12,918 nt of DNA from assembly GCA_030849075.1 (NCBI GenBank), contig JASAOO010002899.1, positions 1 to 12,918 on the forward strand. Reading direction: 5' to 3'. This DNA is from Zelonia costaricensis. Lineage: Eukaryota > Euglenozoa > Kinetoplastea > Trypanosomatida > Trypanosomatidae. Both the position numbers and the translations under genes were made by a program. The number at the start of each line of letters is the position of its first letter. Position 1 is the first letter of the stretch. Shown one piece after another: positions 8,774-12,918 of this stretch. The notes beneath the pieces are model-generated. The model searched no databases, was not told the DNA's origin, and saw nothing but the letters and a program-made list of their open reading frames with translations.

Positions 8774-8803
<30 letters not shown>
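8774..8803. repeat. AC/GT microsatellite, 15 units
   Basis: Thirty bases of uninterrupted AC dinucleotides in the kinase-TTLL spacer. It reads as GT on the transcribed-sense strand. Its purity suggests ongoing length polymorphism. Confidence 0.95.
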
Positions 8804-8805
<2 letters not shown>

Positions 8806-9268
8806 TGAGAGGAGGGAGGAATGCGGGTAGTAGTCCGCTTGAAAGCGGCAAGGAGGGAAAGGGAGGGAAAGACACGAGTGGGGCCGAAAGGGGGCAGGCG
8901 ACTGGTCTACGCGGGTAGCTGCGGTCCTGGAGCGAGGAGGAGAGGAGTCTGTGTCTCGGTGCTTCACAGCACGAGTAGGTTCACGACCGGTTCGGCGCTC
9001 TCGCCCCTGTGCGCGTTGCCGCAGCGAGGAGGAGGGAGAGGAGGAGGAGGGGGGTTTAGATCCACGGTGACACTGAGAAAAAAAAGGTAGAAGGAGGAGC
9101 TTGTGCACAGAAAGGGCGTGCGGCGCCACGCTCCTCATCACCTTGAGAAAAGACACAAACAAAAGAAGAAGACGAAGACGGCTACGGCGGCCTGCACACA
9201 GAGTGAAACAACAAAAACAAAAAAGCACCGAGCACCTCAGCAAACGCAGACGTCATGAGGACGTGATG

Positions 9269-9270
<2 letters not shown>

Positions 9271-9307
<37 letters not shown>
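9271..9307. repeat. CA/TG microsatellite, 18 units
   Basis: Eighteen pure CA units plus a trailing C, the longest dinucleotide array in the window. Same strand orientation as the others. Located in the presumed kinase 3' UTR or spacer. Confidence 0.95.
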
Positions 9308-9308
<1 letters not shown>

Positions 9309-10133
9309 GCTGTGCACTTTTTCCGGCACATGTGTATGAAGGAGCCAAGGCTGCAACAGGCGGAGGGGCGGGCGGAGGTGCATTTGGGGGGAGAGGGGGG
9401 CGCAAACAGCGCACGCCTGTCTCGAGCAGGCAAGGTAAAAACCGCGTATGTACATGAGTGACAGCACTTTGCCACGGTTGCCTCCCCATCTCATGCGTAC
9501 GCTGCGCGTTCGTGCAGCGGGACACGCCATACGCACTCAGCAGCATCACACGCTGCTGGGAGGTGGGAAGAGAATCGGTGGTGAGTCAATTTCCAGAGGC
9601 GCCACAGAAGCCTCCCAGGCGATCCGTGCCGGCTCCGCAGGGGTGCGTGGCGAAGAGGGGGAGGAGGTAGACGCTGCGTGTTTTCCGTTTCACGTTCACG
9701 CTTCTCTCTTTACCCTCCTTTCCCCATACCAATCTCACTCCTGTCTTTCGCGTGTACTCGGTCCGCGTTGGTGTATGCAGACTCGTGGCGAGGATATAGA
9801 AAAGAGTCGCATGAAAGCAAAACTCTAAACGGGAAGTCAACCAGCGATCGATGGACGTGGGTTGAGGAGGGGGGGGGGCAAGTTACCTCGCGCCGACTGT
9901 GTGGAGACAACACCAGAGAGTGGCAGTGTGGCGTGTCCTTTTCCGTGGCCAGGCGTGACGAGAAGGAAAGCAGGCGGAAGGACCCAGGGGAACAAGGGGG
10001 TCAACGTTGGAGTCGGAGGAGGCTGGAACTCTCACGGCCGAGACGAAGAACAAAGGCGATGAAGCAAGAGGAGGGGGTCGGGAGACGGCGACGCTTTGAG
10101 GGGCGACCGTTGCGCTTCAACAACGTGGAAGTG

Positions 10134-10134
<1 letters not shown>

Positions 10135-10167
<33 letters not shown>
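10135..10167. repeat. CA/TG microsatellite, about 16 units
   Basis: Thirty-three bases of pure CA repeat, about 550 bases downstream of the kinase stop codon, so very likely within its 3' UTR as a TG repeat. Confidence 0.95.
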
Positions 10168-10170
<3 letters not shown>

Positions 10171-10719
10171 CGTACGCAGAGACGGGGCTGCGGCAGCTCC
10201 GCTTTTCTTTTGTTGTTGTGTCTTCTTTTTCCAGCTCTCGAGGAAAGGGGGGGAGGGAGACTTGCGCCACGAAGCTGAGAATCTGAGGAGGAGGCCGCAG
10301 AGGATACCGCGCGCCTGCAAAGAGTGGGGCGTGTGTCATTTTCTCGCTGCAGTGCTGCGCTCCCGAATCGACTCGAAGTCAAACGGGGACAAATGAAAAC
10401 ACGAAGAGGGGAGGGGAAGAGAGAGGGGTCGAAGATGGAGAACACAGGGGGGTGTAGGGAGGCGGAAAGGTCAGGGGAGCTGTAAAGAGAAACCACTAAA
10501 ACTCAATTGAGGGGTGGAAGAGAAGGGAGGGGAGGGAGGGAGACGAGGTGGGAGCACTGATGAGAATGAAACGAGGTGTGCGTCGGCGACCTGCGAATAC
10601 GCGAAACAGAGGGACAAGGAAGTGCTGCATCGGTGTTGTCACAGACCACGTCGTATGCCGCGTCGAAGGTGCGGCGGGAAGGTATAATACTAGAGAGAGA
10701 AGAAAAGAGGAGAATGCGG

Positions 10720-12156
10720 TCACATGCCACATGCGCGGTGGAACTTGGAGATCCACATGTCGCGGTCCTCCATCGTGTTCGCGTAGGCAATAATCTTCTG
10801 GCCGTTGTTGAACCACAGCACAAGCTGGTTCGGGTGCTTTTGCGAGTACACCTCCGGCACAGGGAACACGTCGCTCACCGTCGCCAGGTTGACCGACTTC
10901 GGGGCCACGCCGTCGGCATCGGGGTTCTCGCTCAGCGAGATGCGCAGCTGGCCGTCGCCGATGTGGAAGTAACGCTTCTTCCAGCGGTAGTCGGAGCCGT
11001 ACTTGTATAGGTACCCGCCGTGGCTAACCTGCGAGCTGATTACCCCGTAGCGAATCGATGAGGGCAGCGGCGCACGCTCGTTGGAGTCCTGCAGCTGCTT
11101 CAAGATCTCGGCCCGGTCAGAGGACGAGATGGTCTCGGAGTGGCGCACAATGTCCTGGAAGAGGTTCGCGACGTACTTGAGGAACTCCGTGTGAAGCAGC
11201 TGCTGCGTCGTCGGCCGGTCGAGCGGGTTCTTGGACAGCAGCGGGTCTAGCAGCGCCTTCATGCTGCTCGACACGGGACATGGGAAGGGGTCGTACTTGC
11301 CGTACAGCACCTGCTGCATGATCTCGCGCTGCGACGGCCCCTTGAAGGGGCGGTGAAGCGTGAGGAGCTCGTACAGGATGACACCGAGCGACCACATGTC
11401 CGCCTTCTTGCTGTACCGCTTGCGCTCCCACAGCTCCGGAGCGAGGTAGTACGGCGTGCCGCAGAAGGACGACGCCACGTCGAGCGAGACGGAGTCGTTG
11501 TACTGCTTCGAGAAGCCGAAATCGCCGAGCTTGATGATGCCGGTTGGCATGAGGAAGATGTTGGCGCTCTTCAGGTCTCGGTGCATCATGCGGCGACTGT
11601 GCACCTCGTCGAGAGCAAGCACGATCTGGTAGAAGAGAAGGCCGACCTCGTACTCCTGGAACGGCAGGTGCTCCTTCAGGCGCTGCTTGATCTGCTTGTT
11701 GAGGTCGCCGCCGCTGCCGTACTCCATGATGAGCAGCAGCTTGTCCTCCGACTTGAAGTCGTCGAAGTGCTTCACGATGCCAAAGTGCGTGCAGGCGGCG
11801 AGGCAGTGCAGCTCGCTGCGCGCGTACGTGGCCTGCTTGTCGTCGTTCAGCATCACAAACTTCGCCACGACCTTCTCTGAGGGATCGGAGCCGCGGGTTG
11901 CGACGAAGGCGGCGGTGGTCGGGTTGCGGCCCACCAGCGTCGTCAGCACGTACATGTGGTCGCGCGGGTTCGTCGACTCTGGCGGCTCCTCGCCCTCAGG
12001 CAGGTCTACACAGTTCTTGTACGCTTCAGGGTCCAGCGTGGAGGCATACTTCTCAAGCGACTCTGCGCTGGTGAAGAGCACGTGCGGGAAGTACTTGGCG
12101 TACTGGTTCAGCAGCTCCATCGAGCCGGTGCTCTGCTCGCCTTCCTTTGACGGCAT
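10720..12156 (-). CDS. NIMA-related (NRK/Nek-type) Ser/Thr protein kinase with C-terminal PH domain, 478 aa
   Basis: Predicted cytosolic Ser/Thr kinase. The kinase-PH arrangement matches the trypanosomatid NRK family, whose relatives are linked to cell-cycle, basal-body and flagellum functions. The kinase domain spans about residues 70-326. Visible elements are Lys99 in VVAKF (ATP-anchoring), Glu115 of the C-helix, hinge MEYGSGGDL from 144, catalytic loop HRDLKSAN at 192-199 (Asp194), DFG at 212-214, FCGTPYYLAPE ending at Glu241, Asp253 in the DMWSLGVILYEL segment, and Arg314. The PH domain spans about 377-474, with a basic KYGSDYRWKKR strand (385-395) and the conserved C-terminal helix Trp (W468). 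The glycine-rich loop is degenerate (LVGRNPTTAAFVA, 74-86), keeping only its first glycine. The start is the ATG preceding PSKEGEQ. An in-frame extension to 12609 is possible, but it is Pro/Leu/Phe-rich translated pyrimidine tract and contains strong splice acceptors. Stop is TGA at 10722-10720. First gene in transcription order here. Confidence 0.93.
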   Translation of the reverse strand: MPSKEGEQSTGSMELLNQYAKYFPHVLFTSAESLEKYASTLDPEAYKNCVDLPEGEEPPESTNPRDHMYVLTTLVGRNPTTAAFVATRGSDPSEKVVAKFVMLNDDKQATYARSELHCLAACTHFGIVKHFDDFKSEDKLLLIMEYGSGGDLNKQIKQRLKEHLPFQEYEVGLLFYQIVLALDEVHSRRMMHRDLKSANIFLMPTGIIKLGDFGFSKQYNDSVSLDVASSFCGTPYYLAPELWERKRYSKKADMWSLGVILYELLTLHRPFKGPSQREIMQQVLYGKYDPFPCPVSSSMKALLDPLLSKNPLDRPTTQQLLHTEFLKYVANLFQDIVRHSETISSSDRAEILKQLQDSNERAPLPSSIRYGVISSQVSHGGYLYKYGSDYRWKKRYFHIGDGQLRISLSENPDADGVAPKSVNLATVSDVFPVPEVYSQKHPNQLVLWFNNGQKIIAYANTMEDRDMWISKFHRACGM

Positions 12157-12918
12157 CTTTTCCCTGAAACGGGTGGGCGGAGCTGCGGGGGGGAGGGGGG
12201 AGGAGATGAACGCGCGACAGGACGGTGCAGTGTGCGTGGCTACAAGGTGAACGGGGGAGGAATCCAAAAGAAAAAGTGCGTCGTCGACGGGGAGCTGAGC
12301 AGTGCAAAGTGGTGGTAGGGGGGGAAGCCAGAAGGGAGAGGCTGTGGGACAAGTGGAAGACTCACAGGACAGAGGGGAGAGTGGCAGAGAGGGTTGCAGA
12401 GCAAGGCGGTGCGTTGTGCGCCGCTTACGAGTGACGCTCCGGAGACCGAGGGAGGGGTAAAAACGAAAAAAGGGGGAGACAGGGGGGGGATCGTATTCAA
12501 GCACAGCACGCCTGCGAAACAGGGCCCTCCACACACACACACGCGTCGGAATAACAACAAAGAAGCCACCGCGGAAGAAAAGAGAAAGCGACAGAACCCC
12601 CCTGTACACAATTACAGGTCACAAGGGCAACAGCAAAGAAGAAAAGGAAAAAGGCGGCACTGGAGAGCGCGGCAAAGGAATCCAAAAGGAGTGGAGAGAT
12701 TGCCAGCAAACTCGGAACCTGAAGCGCGACGGCGTGTCGCAGGAGGGGGGGTGAGGGGCGGGCGTGTGACGTGGTAACCGCAACAGAAAGGAAAGGCTTA
12801 TGTCAACAAGAGAAAACGAAAAGAAAAGAGTCACGTGCAGAGTGAAGGGAAGAACAAAATAGGGAGGCACAGGTGGATTTGGCGGAAGCGCGTGGTTGCG
12901 GACCGAAGAGGCGCTCAA
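12157..12918. other. Non-coding region upstream of the kinase gene
   Basis: No supported gene. On the sense (minus) strand the region is C/T-rich with G/C homopolymers and a short GT repeat (12531-12543 as CA). This matches trans-splicing signals and the 3' UTR of an upstream gene beyond the right edge. Frames (minus 12619-12918, minus 12240-12611) are Ser/Pro/Leu/Phe-rich and look like translated pyrimidine tracts. Confidence 0.7.
12164..12206 (-). promoter_or_regulatory. Candidate polypyrimidine tract and spliced-leader acceptors for the kinase gene
   Basis: On the minus strand an almost pure C/T tract (about 12204-12187) ends in CGCAG, with the AG at 12184-12183. It is the first AG after the tract and gives a 26-nt 5' UTR. 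A second candidate, CGTTTCAG, has its AG at 12165-12164, only 8 bases before the ATG. Either site supports the ATG at 12156 over the upstream in-frame ATG at 12609. Confidence 0.55.

Larger units (their letters stand above)
5567..10719. other. Long (about 5.15 kb) non-coding region between kinase and TTLL genes
   Basis: No reading frame here shows a domain, balanced composition or a plausible start context. The longest ones (minus 6997-8028, minus 8482-9243, plus 6691-7671) are low-complexity Pro/Ser/Cys/Val or Gly/Arg/Glu-rich translations of repeats and cross the ambiguous base or the microsatellites. The + strand is strikingly purine-rich with many G-runs, so the sense RNA would be C/U-rich. 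It should contain the 3' UTR of the kinase mRNA and the 5' UTR and splice signals of TTLL. It also includes four long CA/TG arrays, a duplicated block at 7191-7412 and a possible retroposon remnant near 8090-8370. A non-coding RNA or short gene cannot be excluded from sequence alone. Confidence 0.7.

Noticed and set aside
8482..9243. A 253-residue minus-strand frame with a hydrophobic N-terminus resembling a signal peptide
   Set aside because: The hydrophobic segment comes from T-rich sequence and the middle is a translated CA/TG microsatellite (Cys-Val repeats). Overall composition is non-coding.
12157..12609. A 151-residue N-terminal extension of the kinase from an upstream in-frame ATG
   Set aside because: The extension is a Pro/Leu/Ser/Phe-rich translation of pyrimidine tracts, and strong splice-acceptor candidates lie between it and the ATG at 12156.

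Overview
The window looks like nuclear DNA of a Leishmania-type trypanosomatid. Three intron-less genes lie on the same (minus) strand and are separated by long spacers. The spacers are rich in CA/TG microsatellites and in purine runs, which are pyrimidine runs on the transcribed-sense strand. The coding regions are GC-rich with strong G/C preference at third positions. Two products are typical kinetoplastid proteins: a NIMA-related kinase with a C-terminal PH domain, and a tubulin tyrosine ligase-like (TTLL) enzyme. There is no evidence of operon promoters, ribosome-binding sites, tRNAs, rRNAs or CRISPR. This fits polycistronic transcription from right to left with maturation by spliced-leader trans-splicing and polyadenylation.

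Layout in transcription order (high to low coordinates). 12918-12157 is non-coding and ends in a C-rich tract plus CAG that looks like the kinase splice acceptor. 12156-10720 encodes the 478-residue Nek-PH (NRK-like) kinase. 10719-5567 is an unusually long non-coding stretch of about 5.15 kb. It holds four long CA/TG microsatellites, many G-runs, a single undetermined base (7307) flanked by two near-identical copies of about 105-116 bp, and one block (about 8090-8370) that may be a degenerate SIDER-type retroposon. 5566-3365 encodes a 733-residue TTLL protein, probably a polyglutamylase of the TTLL4/5 type. 3364-2183 is a 1.2 kb spacer. 2182-1562 encodes a 206-residue protein I do not recognise, with an N-terminal membrane anchor and a short polyglutamine tract. 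1561-1 is non-coding, CA-rich and A-rich.

The genes are linked by co-transcription, not by an obvious shared pathway, although the kinase family and the TTLL family both act on cytoskeleton and flagellum or basal-body biology in related organisms. I do not see a convincing new multi-gene system. The most useful second looks are: an AG-free tract of about 207 nt over the start of the small membrane protein, which could allow alternative trans-splicing that removes its membrane anchor; the loss of the glycine-loop glycines in the kinase; the duplicated block around the N, which is probably an assembly artefact; and the oversized kinase-TTLL spacer.
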